From the NCBI GenBank assembly GCA_019918135.1, contig WBZZ01001733.1, forward strand, positions 130,001 to 194,000: a DNA stretch of 64,000 nt, in the 5' to 3' direction. This DNA comes from Paulinella micropora. Taxonomy: Eukaryota > Cercozoa > Imbricatea > Euglyphida > Paulinellidae. A program made the position numbers and the translations under genes. This document shows, piece by piece, positions 43,501 through 54,528 of the stretch (its first letter is position 1; each line of letters opens with the position of its first letter). The notes below the pieces were generated by a model. The model ran no database searches. It had not been told where the DNA came from and saw only the letters and a list, made by a program, of their open reading frames with translations.

Positions 43501-46500
43501 GGCATGCTGGTGTAAAAGTAATGGAGCATTGGGCAGGGAAATATGGCAGGACTATCGTGGGTAAAGGCTGGCGAGAAAAATTGCCAAGTGCATGCGTCGG
43601 ATGCCAACATACAAAAATGACACGTTTACCCGTTTATAAAGATGATCCACGGATAGATTCAGATTTCGCAGTTGGTAAGAGTTTGAGTATGGACTTTAGG
43701 GGACCGTGGCCGATAAAGTCCATCAATGGCAACAGGTACAAACTAGTAAAAGGACGGACAGGGACAGTTCGGATTCAACAACTTTTCACCAACAAGAGAG
43801 GAAGATATATACAAACCTTTTGTTATGAAGGTGGTGGCATTCTTCGTGGCACAAACTGGGCGATCTGTCAAACAGATAAGACGCGATGGGGAGTTCGCAA
43901 CCAACAAGATGCAAGAATTTTGGACTAATAATGGTATAATCCTCAAACCTACACCTCGCGACGAACCACGTTCTAACCCTATAGCAGAAAGTGAACATCG
44001 AACAGCTGGTACAAGGTCGACAGCTATGAGAATAGATGCTCGGCTTCCACCCTCCTTCTGGCAGGAGATGGAACAGGCGGAATGGGTGATTAGGATGATA
44101 ACACCCATGACCGCAGGCAAATACAAAGGAATCTCACCTTATGAGGTGACGTTAGGACGCAAGCCTCCTGTGGGTTTCTACAGCCGATTGGATGCTTGGC
44201 ATGGGTTTGTTTGTGGAGGAGCAGTAAAGGTATGTCGGTTGCTGTTCCAGGAGTATTGGTAGGTTATAATTTGTTCAGGAGGTTGTACAGGATCTATCTG
44301 GTGAATGAAAGACAGATTGTTGAACAAAGGAATGTGAGATTCAACCCACTAGTGAGGGGGTACACAGCTAGTGTTGGGGAGCATTGCATGGAATGAGAAC
44401 AGTTATTTTGACGACGTACAGCAACAGATGTTGCAGCAGCCAAGTGACGATTTTGGCACAAATTCAGCGGAATTTCCGTCCGAAAATTCAGAGGCAACTG
44501 TTGGAAAAGACGAATCCTTTGACTCAACCATTGTCGTCACTGAGCACGACGCAGCTAATTATCGCGAGGACAGCATGTCTCGCAACCAGCGCAACCAGAT
44601 ACCTCGTCTCGAGGCAGTTCCAGAAGCAACCCCACTTCGAGTGTCGAGGAGAGGTGCCATAAGTAGAATCCCTGTTAGAAGGCCTGTAGACAGACAGATT
44701 CATTTCCCAGATGTCAAGGTACGTTACAGGAATGCACCCAAAGCTCCAAGGGACATTGAGGGGAATATTTCCAGCTCAAATATTGTTAGTGGTACAAGAA
44801 ACCGTGGACAGACACCAGCAAATGTTTCCACACACATGTGGACAAAGGGGGGAGTGATGGCGATGTTATGGCTGATGGTGATGATGAGTTGAGGTATACC
44901 GATGTTTGTTTATTTACACGTGTTCTGCGAAAACCAGAAAACGTCTTGAGGCAGATTCCAGATGTTGTGCCAGCTAGGACGAAGGAAGTTGAGGGATTGT
45001 ATGTTGGTTGTCTGGAGTGGGCGACATGGAGTGATGCAGACAAGGATAGGATAAAGCCTATCAGGACGGGGTTTGTGGATGCTATTAAGGTAGATGAGGC
45101 GTCAGGCACGTCCAAATACAAGTCCAGACTGGTGATATATGGAAACCAGATGGTTCCCTTCCAGCATTTCAACCCGTACGAGACATCTTCCCCCGTTGCG
45201 CAGCATATCTTTTTACTTACCCTTTGCTCACTAATGGTCGCTATGAATGCAATGATTAAGCATATAGACTTCAGTCAGGCTTACGCTCATGCCGACATGG
45301 GAGAGATTTGCTATGCGATTCCTCCTGATGACTTTAGGTCACAGGATCAGCCAAACAGAATTTGGAAAGTAAGGAAAGCTTTATATGGATCCCCTCAGGC
45401 CGGACGTAGATGGTACAGCCACCTATCTCGCTTCTTGCGTAAGATTGGTTATTTACAATCTACAGTCGACGCGTGTGTTTTCTATCTTAGGGACCCAGCG
45501 TCACAGTTTCCACCGAGCTTCGCCGATGACGTAAGGTCGATGCCATGGGTAGTTTTACTTCGAACTGACGACATGCTTGTTTTTTGCCAGAGGGGGGAGA
45601 ATCATGGGCGGTTTGATACAACGATTGCAGCGTGATGGTTTTCGCTTCACGGACAAGGGGGACGTGGAAGTGTTTTGCGGAATGCAATTTAAGAAGTACG
45701 AGAACGGATTGCTGATTCATCAGAAGGCTTACATAGACGGTCTATTGCAGGATCGTGGGTTTGCAAATGCAAAGCCGACTAAGACACCACGCACGGATCA
45801 AGAGCCGCAGCCAGCTGATGAGGCTGCTACTTTACGACAATGGCCATTAAGGAAGTTGGCAGGTGAGCTCATTCGGCCCATGTCACAAACACAACCACAG
45901 CTTGCTTATGCTGTCAACAGGTTGTGCGTTTATATGCATAAGGAGCCGGACGTTGCCTACGGGATGATTAGTCGCATTTACCGATCGTTGAAGGATCAGC
46001 GGGAATATTCTTCCCGGCCAACGTGGACTGGAGGACGGTTGATCTGCAAACGTATGCCGACGCCGATTTGGGGAAGTGCAAATTCACGAGGCGATCGCGT
46101 TCTGGGGAGTTGCAGATGATAACCGGGCCGGTATTTTGGGCGTCGAAGAGACAGTCGACAGTGGCGCTTTCTACGCAGGAATCGGAGACAATTGCTATGT
46201 CTTCTGCGGCAAGAAATACAGTCGCTATACAGAACTTTTGTGAGGAGATCAGGATACCGATCCCGAGGCCATCGACGGTTTATATAGATAATCAAGGTTC
46301 GATTACTACGACTAATGGCTTTGGAAGTCATCGTTCGAGACATTTGTCACTTAAATACCATTACATTGTTGAGTTAGAACGTAGTGGCAGAATCACGAGT
46401 CGTAAAATTGGAACTGCGGAAAATTTGGCTGAAGTGTTTACGAAAGCTTTGCCAGCACCGCAACATTTGAACTTGATTGATCAGTTCACAGTCAGGTTTG

Positions 46501-46782
46501 CGGATTACATAAAACAGTTGTTTACGTTTACGACTATCGCGCGCAATGAATGTTTTCGTACTATACCATTAAAATGTGGTATACGGATATGATCGGGGGG
46601 GAGTAACAACAATTAATGGAGACTGTACCACCTATGTAAGAGGAGTGACTGCAAATGGATGAAAGCTAAGGCATTCTCTCTTCTATTTGATACTTATGGT
46701 AATGATGCTATTCTACGAGTGCTCTACATGAGACGTGATCGATTCCGCTCCATCAGGGCAGAGTTGACGAGTTCGGGGGGAG
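40555..46782 (+). mobile_element. Copia-A 3' coding part, second copy (from tandem duplication, broken)
   Basis: Duplicate of 28075-34302 at a constant offset of 12,480. Parts: Gag zinc region 40555-41720, MYND module 42180-42880 (finger 42437-42562), protease 42960-43280, integrase 43320-44410, RT and RNase H 44880-46592, polypurine tract 46771-46782. Interruptions seen in the first copy are shared, so they predate the duplication. Confidence 0.9.
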
Positions 46783-47208
46783 TGTAAGACCAAAATATCC
46801 GGTATATTTGTTCTTATCTTTTTACCGTCCGGTGGACTCGCAATTGCCGCATTAATTCCAATTTAGCATATTACCATTTATAGCTTAGAGGATAGATGCA
46901 GATATTTTGCCAATTGTTTCCTTTAATCACAGCAATATTGCCGATTTGCTGATAGCTTTGCTTCCCCGCACCGATCTGAACTGTAATCATGTGATCCTAG
47001 AACAGTGACCATTATACACTGTACGCCAGTCATACCATGGTCACTTTCACAGTTATATAGCCTATTTCTATACATTCTAGAATAGGAAATCATATGCTTA
47101 TTACACATGATCGATTACCACGTTCAGTTTATTATCGAACGCATTAAGAACCTTACGGGTTTTTATTAATACTTGATCATTTCTGAGGATGGATTACATT
47201 AATCCCTC
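46783..47208 (+). repeat. Copia-A 3' LTR (outer)
   Basis: 426 bp, TGTAAGACCAAAATATCCGG to ATTAATCCCTC, followed by the TCATTT target duplication (47209-47214). It keeps the ATGGATTACATTAATCCCTC end that, in the 5' LTR, encodes the Gag start. Confidence 0.92.
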
Positions 47209-47532
47209 TCATTTCTCTGCCAGGCGCCATATTTTTATGTTTCCCAGGCGGTGCAAGACCAAGGTGGCTCAGATGCAAGTATGCAAGCTCATCTAGCAGC
47301 AACAAGCACAGTTGCAGAAGACTGCAATTGTGACATAGCCTATAACGAGGACCTCGACGATCCTCGATTTTACATCCAGACGAGAAGCAACAGAGCATAC
47401 AAAGCATGGAGCCTGGTGCTTATAAACTATGGCTGGGAGCCCTGGAGGCTGCGAGAAAAGAGAATTAAGAGGCTTCAAGAGCTAGATTTCATCAGGCACA
47501 TGCGTGAGCTAGGCCAACCTTGGAAAAAGTAA
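47209..47532 (+). CDS. Possible host terminal exon (unknown protein)
   Basis: An open frame ends in a stop at 47530-47532 and contains DPRFYIQTRSNRAYKAWSLV and LRHMREL-like charged sequence (RLQELDFIRHMRELGQPWKK). Upstream are two good 3' splice-site-like sequences, TTTCTCTGCCAG (ending about 47222) and TTATGTTTCCCAG (ending about 47247), so it may be a last exon spliced from an upstream exon now separated by the Copia-A compound. No ATG precedes the best part of the frame. No family recognised; chance is possible. Confidence 0.3.
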   Translation, partial: SFLCQAPYFYVSQAVQDQGGSDASMQAHLAATSTVAEDCNCDIAYNEDLDDPRFYIQTRSNRAYKAWSLVLINYGWEPWRLREKRIKRLQELDFIRHMRELGQPWKK

Positions 47533-48775
47533 TGTTTTGTGACCAAGGTGGGTGAGGTTAACACATTATTATTTCTTGGTTGGTTTGCACGAAACTTTCC
47601 TATCCATGGTGTTTTAAGGCTGCCACACATTGAACATGCACGTTCATTTAACTATCATTTATTATGTATGTACCGCCGGCAGCTTGACTTGGAAAAATTA
47701 AGTTTTTTTCAAGTTAAGTGGCAGGTTGAGATCGGAAATGTTTTCCTTTTGTGTTTTATTGTTATTTGTATGCATTTTGAGTATAAATAGACTGGTTGGA
47801 ATCAGCGTGGTTGCTTTTTGTAAAATTTCAAAATCAGTGCTTGTACCAGTCAGACTGGGGCCTGACCTGGGGAAACCAAGTTTTTTCCCAAGTTTGGACC
47901 CAACTGGAACTGTAAATGCTTTTGTTATGACTTGTTTCTTTTACGTAGCCAGCGTAAATCGATGAAGGCGGCCGGGAGAGGCAGTAGACTGATCGGACTT
48001 GGTGAGGCAGGGAGATTTGAAGGTGAAGGTATGTTGGTGTTCCAGCCGCTCCTTTTTCTCAAGTCCTGCAGGGCCCGCGCGAGGTAATATGAGCTGTATA
48101 GATGCTCTCAAACACAGGAATTGTATGTTCCTGACAAAAGAGCCAGATTTTCTCGTGGACAGGATGTTTGCAGGATAAACTAGTACACATGTATCTATGC
48201 TGTCCGGGGTCAGAACTGGAAAAGTCATTTTTTTTCTAAGTTTAGTACCATGAATGAGATGAAAACTTTTTTTATGTGCTGTATGTGGTTATTTGGCAGC
48301 AAGACTCGTGGGGTACGTTCGGGAGTTGCTCTTTGTTGCGTTAAAATGCAGTACCAGTAGCATGCCAAACTTCGTTTTTTAGGTGTCGGCACCGGTGATT
48401 TTTTGAAGTTGTTTGGAGCCAAAGGAAGCATAAAGGAACTTGTAGTGGTTGGAAACAGATGCAAAAGCTTTGGAATAACAATGAAACACAAATAATAACA
48501 TTTTCCAGGTTTTTTTTAAGTGTCGAAATTTAAAGTTTTTATTACCTTGTAAAAATCAATTTTTTCAAGAAAAAACAAAGTTTAACAGTCGGAATTTTTT
48601 TTTTTACTTTGATTTTTAATATTAATTGACTGCATCATCATTGCAACCCCGTGACTCACCGGGAACAAGCAGGATCATAGAATTCCTAGCATTTTAGCTT
48701 CTCATCGTCTCACTGTGTTTATAACTTGCGAACTTCTCATGCCAATAAACATTGCATCTACAGGCCCTATAGACC
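47533..48775. other. T-rich non-coding stretch
   Basis: No convincing gene. Words of the form AAGTTTTTTTC..AAGT recur near 47698, 47877, 48225 and 48505. An AATAAA lies at 48747, about 1.2 kb after the possible terminal exon, and could be a polyadenylation signal. Copia-D sequence begins directly after. Confidence 0.35.
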
Positions 48776-50700
48776 ACTTTCACCACCGTGCAGTCATTCA
48801 CCAGAACGGACAGATGTTCATTCTGAAAAAGCCCATACAGCTTGATCAGAAAGACATACCTGTCAGGGGAGACTAACCAAGTCTTTGCTGTACAGATGGG
48901 ACACTAAAAACGATAAACCGCTGCGGATCAATGAGCGATTTGTCCCACACGGTGTGCCCAAGACAGAAAGCATGTTAGGGTGAGTAGGGAGGGAAGGCCC
49001 CATAAGAACAAAGATAGAGATAGCAATAGGACCACTCCACATCACCGTACAGACACGGATAGCAAAGATAGAAACTGGGATAGTCATAGCGAAGCGATAT
49101 TGTACGTCAAATACCCCAGCAGGACAGACAAACGTAGACCAATAGACATAGATATCTTGCACCATAGTATAGGACACTTTGGTTATCCAAAAGCTGCTGT
49201 TTTCGCAGTCGCGGCTGGATATAGGATAGTTAGCCCCTAAGGCACGCTTGAGAGCGCAAAGGAAGAATGTGCACTATGCAAACCGTGTATGATCAGCAAA
49301 TCGAAAGTTTTGACCAGATTTGCTGCCAATCACATTCGTAGAGCCTCAGAAATTCTACACGTAGACACGCAGGGAGCATGGCGCACGATGTCTAGAACAG
49401 GAAAGAGATACAAATTCTCGGTGACTGACGATTTTCCGGGTACACACTTGACTTTTATCATCTCGCGCACAAGAATGAGTTCATAGCTTGTCTAAGAAAG
49501 GCCATCAATTTCTTTGAAACACAGACAGGTAATAGGACTAAGGAAATCCGTTTTGACCAGGAATTCACGGCACCCAATGAGGTAAAACGAGAATACCCGG
49601 GCATAATTTGGAAAGATGCAGCTACAGGTGACAAAGATGGTAACCCCATAGCTGAACGGGTGAACCAGACAACCGGAGGACCTGCCCGCGCAATGCGCAT
49701 ACACGCAGGGTTTCCACCCAACTTTTGGGACGAAATGGAACACATGGCTTCCACTTTGTGGAATATCCTTCCGGCTACTACTGGTCCTAGAAAGGGTATG
49801 TCTCCTTACGAACAATTGTTCGGTAGAAAGCCCCCAATGCACCAACTCAAGCCTATAGGTAGCAGAGGAGTGATGCACATAGGTAAGAAAGATGGCAAGG
49901 GAGCTATGCCCGACAAGGTTGTTACTCTAGTCGGGTACGACATACATAGGGAGCTTTATCGTGTTTGGGATGGTAAGCGAGTAATATCAGGAGTCAGAAA
50001 TGCACGTTTCAATCCCCGTAAAGTAGGTCCTTTGACAGGCAATACGGCGGAGATAGCATGGAGTGACGAATCTGAGGGGGAGCGAGAGATAGATAGCTTC
50101 ACCGAAAACACTGAACATGTAGACACCAGCGAGATAGGTAGTCTAGCTGTAGGCACTCCAACATCATCGATAAACGCACAAGACATTGACGACGATGATC
50201 ACCCACATATCACAGTCCCCACTCATGAAAGCACGAACATGACAGATTCGCCAACTTATGAGACCGAACAGCCACACTACAGAGAATCGGAACACCAAGA
50301 TGAGCTAAGCTTCGAGCAAAGCATGCAAGACGACTCGTACAAACAAGTTAGCATAGGCCCGACCCCAAACTCCGATTTCACTGACCCAGATGCCTCACAC
50401 ACTGACCCTCATCAGTACGTGGAATGCCAGCCCCCACCGAAAGGATTAATATGGGAGCAGAGTGATAACATCTCAACTGCGAACATAATCCACGGCAAAA
50501 GGACGAGAACACAGACAGACTTGTCAAAAAAACTAATGAATGATCGCATGATAGACATGGATGACTGTATTACTCAAGAAGACGCAAGCGAATGGCTATT
50601 TTACATTCATCTACCCCCTAACTTACTAGAAGAAGGTATGACGCTAAAAGACTTGCAGAAAGGCATTGACAGTGAACTTAAAGCTCTAAGGACAAAATTT
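48776..50700 (+). mobile_element. Copia-D: truncated copia fragment (integrase part, broken)
   Basis: Gag-pre-integrase (NGQMFILKKPIQLDQKDIPV), zinc domain LHHSIGHFGYPK with CALCKPC, core LHVDTQGAWRTM, IRFDQEFTAP and NPIAERVNQTTGGPARAMRI, then FPPNFWDEMEHMASTLWNIL, GMSPYEQLFGRKPPMHQ and VTLVGYDIHRELYRVW. The open part 49660-50763 continues into an acidic linker (HVDTSEIGSLAVGTPTSSIN) and the first residues before RT. It lacks 5' and 3' parts. A family distinct from Copia-A, B and C. A few breaks. Confidence 0.8.
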
Positions 50701-51100
50701 GAAGTCAAATTCGCTCACGTACTTCATATATTTATTGCTATACTAAGGTTAGTGGCATATTAAGTTAGTAAGCACTCACCTGCAATCAGATCTTAATTTC
50801 TGTAGTAATTTTGTGTTTTACTGAAGTAGCTTCCATATCGTTACGTCACATAGTCGATGTATGTACCATCATGCGAAACTATGAAGTTCATACATGTCGC
50901 TATGTCATTACAATAGTAATAGACCTGTAAAGCAGTCAGTAAGTATGACTCACCATCAGGTATAATATTTTTCATCATGGAACTTTATTTCGATAGTATG
51001 CGCCTATCAGCCATCGTTTAATCACAACTTTATTTGAAAACTAACTCACATAGTAACGGCTAGTTTTTCAAATTAATTCAGGATGAATCGCTAAGTTAGA
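50690..51100 (+). repeat. Large inverted repeat, left arm
   Basis: About 410 bp, starting ACAAAATTTGAAGTCAAATT. Pairs, in reverse complement, with 52165-52583 at roughly 75-80 percent identity by eye (shared TACTAAGGTTAGT, AGTAATTTTG, ATCATGCGAAA, ATGAAGTTCAT, GTATGACTCAC). No ORF inside. Confidence 0.75.
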
Positions 51101-52164
51101 TAGGTGACATACGATAAAACCCGTATTGAACCGAATAAACTTAAGTCTGAACTTAGTGACCGAAAGCGAATTACGATGCAGAGGCGTGTCATGGAGATGA
51201 ATCCGGTAACACTGATAACCTACTAATCAATTGACGGATAGTTCGTGAGAACAATAATTCTGGCAGATTGATTACCGGTGAGTATTTAATCCCTTCGGCA
51301 CTTCCCACCAATACAAACGGAACTTTTCTAAATTATACTTTACGCTATCGACGTGACACGTGACTGCTATTAGATTGTGGTCAACGTAATAGATGACTGT
51401 TAATTGACTTTCTAGAAATAATTCCTACGTCATTGATTATCCATGAATAGTAAATGGTAATCGTAATTAATAAAAGGTAAGTACTGTCGGACCATTCTGA
51501 TATAAGTAAAATGGAAAAACGTTAATATCTAATTACAAAATGAAAGCGGATGCAACGCTCCCCTTTAATTCGATATTTACGTGCGTTAGTGGCAAAGCGT
51601 AATGATTGTAACAACTACACTGATATTACGAGTAAATACAGAAATTTGTCGCGCAGAACAAAGTGTAACTGAACAGTAACGTTACGTGACTGCGATTAAG
51701 AAAATTTGACGTGACCTCCCCCTGAGGTCTGTATAATCGCCTTCGATCGTTAGTGTCGTGTGTGCATTTAGTAGAGCGCTGTCACCGCGTTCGATTAACG
51801 CTTTGATTGAAGTACGGGCCATTAATTCAACTTCGCAACATTGCCGTAAGCGGGCGTAATTCTTCACGTTTCATCTCGCAACGTTGAGACTCGAGTCATG
51901 AGGCGGTCGTTGCGTTGGTCGTCGCCACAGGTGCGATCGGTCGGGGAGATGTTCTTGCGATGATTGAGTTCGTGTTTTAGCAGTCGGCAATAGTCATGTG
52001 TCGCGTTGGCCATCTGGTGGTCGATGAACGCTCTTTCATCAGCGCGGCGAAGGCATGAAGGAAGCTAAGGGGGGGTCGTACGAGTCCAATGCTTCAGCGA
52101 GCCTCCGTAACATCGGCCACAGTTGCCGCTCGTTCTGTTGCACCTAATTGCTACATTTATTGTA
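51101..52164. other. Loop between the inverted repeat arms
   Basis: About 1.06 kb without a recognisable gene; the longest minus-strand ORF is 61 codons and shows no family. One polypurine-like stretch on the minus strand (CTCAGGGGGAGG) lies near 51720. Confidence 0.4.
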
Positions 52165-52583
52165 TGCAACCTATATGACTTATCAACTTTTTCATGAATT
52201 GTTTTGAAAAACAGCCGTTACGATTTATGCTTATTTTCAAATAAAATTTATGATTAAATGATAGCTGAGAGGTGCATACTTGCTAATTATAGTTCCATAA
52301 TGATAACTAACATGCCCGATAGTGAGTCATACTCACTGCCTGCCTTACAGATCTACTACTATTGAAATAACATAGCGACTTGCATGAACTTCATAATTTT
52401 CGCATGATGATACACAAATCGATGTCTTATAACGATATGTAAGCAACTTTCATGATACGCAAAATTACTACACAGAAGTTGAGATTTGATTGCAAATTAG
52501 TACTGTTCAACTTATTATGCAACTAACCTTAGCATAGTAATGATTAGGTGAAGTGTGTGCGCAATTTTGACTTCGAATTTTGT
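52165..52583 (-). repeat. Large inverted repeat, right arm
   Basis: Reverse-complement partner of 50690-51100. The outer end reads AATTTTGT toward 52583. No target duplication could be recognised beside the arms. Confidence 0.75.
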
Positions 52584-53030
52584 TAGTGACTTCCAGAGAA
52601 ATGCTGTACCGAAAATAATGATTAGATATAAGTTTCGATACCTGATGTCGTTTTTCTGGAATCAATTCACTGTCAGAATTTTGAATTTCGGGTAGAGCCG
52701 CCTGAATAATGTAAAGGTTTAGTCAAATGTAATTGATGTGACCGTGGACTTAACCTTTTGTGGAAACGCATCGGCTCCCCCTGAACCTGACCTGTCGTGC
52801 GCGGCAGGCGCGTTCACGACCGTCGATCAAACTGCTCATGTAGTGGCTAAGACCTATCCGCTACTTACATCATTATCATCCATACATTCATACATTTAAG
52901 TGCTTGACTTACATTGCACAATACTATAACATGTGTGAGATGTGTGCGTGAGCGGGAGATTTTGCTAATCCCGTTCCGTGACAAATGATTAAGTTCGCAG
53001 ACCGATATAATGAATACCGCTGTTACCGCT
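52584..53030 (-). other. Probable 3' untranslated part of Copia-E
   Basis: Lies downstream of the Copia-E RNase H on the minus strand. A purine tract TTCAGGGGGAGC (minus strand, 52774-52785) resembles a copia polypurine tract, so a Copia-E LTR might begin near 52773 and run toward lower coordinates, but no second LTR was found to prove it. Confidence 0.35.
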
Positions 53031-54040
53031 TTTATTCCATCCTTATCATAAACTTATCCAGCAAGTAATCCATTTGGTCTTTTGAAAGGTACTTAGTTAA
53101 TACATCCGCGATTTGTTCACGGGTATCTACTTTCCGGAACTTGACAATTCCGCTACTCTCAAGTTCGGTCAAGTAATGTTCCTCCACGAGTAGATGTCCT
53201 GTCCGCGGTCCGAGAGTCCTCGTTGCGCTGCGAGAATTGTCTGGGAATTGTCCTCAAAGACATCAACGGGATTGTTTTGCGCCAAACCGATTTCAGTCAA
53301 AATATTTTTAACCGCCATCATCTCCCGAAGAACTTCAATTTGGCCGCAATGATTTCCGCGTCATTCGACGACAACCCAACTTTGGTTTGCCTCTTGGATA
53401 GGCAAGCAACGGGGCTTCCGCCGACTAAGATAACGTAACCGGTTCTTGATTTTCCCGTTTTAATGCATGCCTTATGCGCCGCATCCGGATACACGGAAAT
53501 TTGTTCAACCAATCCGGATCTTGTGCCCAATTTGAATCGCAAAGCCCGTAAATTTTTCAGGTATCGGATGAACTTGCCTAGGCATGCATATGCTACTCCT
53601 GCGTCGACGGCTTGTAATATGCTTGCTGCGTTTACAGCTTCGTCGATATCCAGCCTAGTCATTTTGGCTAGAAAAAGCAAACTTCCGACTATATAGGGAA
53701 TAGAGAACTGCCTAAGTCTAGCTGAGGCGTGCATGGGTGCGGGGTCGACTTTGGTACCTGGGGTAGCGCTTGGCTTGCTATCTGCGTACCCGAAGAACTT
53801 AATAACCTTTCTAGCGTAAGTTCTCTGATGTACTATTATCTCTCCCTTTCGCTGTTCTATCTCCATGCATTTGAACTCCCTGGCTAATCCTAGACGTTTG
53901 GGGAATCGCTTCTCCAAGCTATCGCAAAATTTGGAGCAAGCTCGTTCGTCGGGGGCTACGAAGATAAGATCGTCAACGTGGAACACGCCAATGATGGCCT
54001 TGCTCACGTGTACTCCCTTTTGTATGAACATGCTATTGTA
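53031..54040 (-). mobile_element. Copia-E: truncated copia fragment (RT and RNase H part, broken)
   Basis: Minus strand. RT part GVFHVDDLIFVAPDERACSK with the catalytic VDD, FKCMEIEQRKGEIIVHQRTY, PYIVGSLLFLAKMTRLDIDE. RNase H part ISVYPDAAHKACIKTGKSRT, GSPVACLSKRQTKVGLSSND, then HLLVEEHYLTELESSGIVKF and DVLTKYLSKDQMDYLLDKF. Its 5' parts are cut where Copia-C begins. It could belong to the same family as Copia-D, which lacks exactly these domains, but the orientation is opposite. Confidence 0.8.
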
Positions 54041-54518
54041 GTATGATACTACATCATTATATTATTAATACTTCCTAGTAGGAACTCTAATATCACTAAT
54101 TACCGTTAGGATTAGAATTACTGACACCGCACACCGGATATTTATACCTACTAGTGTGAAATGCCACTTTTACCTGCATACTACCAGAATAATGGCATTA
54201 CTGTGGCAATATATTTATAGTATCTCAGAACGGTGTGTAGAACGGAATAGGGTAGGACTATATAATAACTATTCATTTCCGGTTATTCTATTAAATGGAT
54301 TATGTTTACCAGTCAAATATAAACTCAATCTTCTTTCTATAATAACTAGAACATACCTTTACCGTAGGTCAGTTACTCTTACTTCTGTCCGTTGTAGCAT
54401 TGTCATTAAAAGTAGTTTTATTGAACATCGGAAGACCTTTACTGGTCTGAGCTTCGTGTATTAATAGAACTGAACTTCTGTTCTGTTAGTCTTGATACCC
54501 GGAGGTAATGGTTTAGGT
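54040..54518 (+). repeat. Copia-C 5' LTR (approximate)
   Basis: Inferred from the end of Copia-E similarity on the left and the primer site on the right. Starts near GTATGATACTACATC and includes CTTCCTAGTAGGAAC, reminiscent of the Copia-B LTR start (GATACATTCC, ATTCCTAGTA). No second copy is in the window, so both ends are approximate. Confidence 0.55.
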
Positions 54519-54528
54519 GGTTATGAGC
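54519..54528 (+). other. Copia-C primer binding site
   Basis: GGTTATGAGC, the same internal initiator tRNA-Met complement as in Copia-A and Copia-B. It is read as Gly-Tyr-Glu within the Gag frame (GNGLGGYEQAKVSL). Confidence 0.7.

Larger units (their letters stand above)
34682..47159 (+). repeat. Tandem duplication, unit 2
   Basis: Second copy of 22357-34681, about 12.48 kb. The length difference is nearly all in the TTCTTCC array (147 bp) and a nearby 6-bp change. Elsewhere only scattered single-base differences are visible (roughly 20 in the protein-level comparison). Confidence 0.93.
19142..47208 (+). mobile_element. Copia-A compound: Ty1/copia element with nested Copia-B and a tandem duplication (broken)
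   Basis: Outer limits are set by the 5' LTR at 19142, the 3' LTR ending at 47208 and a TCATTT direct repeat on both sides. The internal order gag, MYND module, protease, integrase, RT, RNase H is that of Ty1/copia (integrase before RT). Its gag is split by Copia-B. The 3' two thirds of the compound exist twice because of a 12.3-kb tandem duplication. About ten breaks per copy. The 5' and 3' LTRs differ by several indels as well as substitutions, so this is older than Copia-B or Gypsy-1. Confidence 0.9.

Noticed and set aside
49166-49180. AGTATAGGACACTTT, resembling the Polinton-like left end
   Set aside because: It lies in the Copia-D integrase zinc domain and codes for SIGHF; no other Polinton-like sequence is nearby.
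51682-51867. 61-codon minus-strand ORF in the inverted-repeat loop as a transposase remnant
   Set aside because: Too short and without any recognisable motif.
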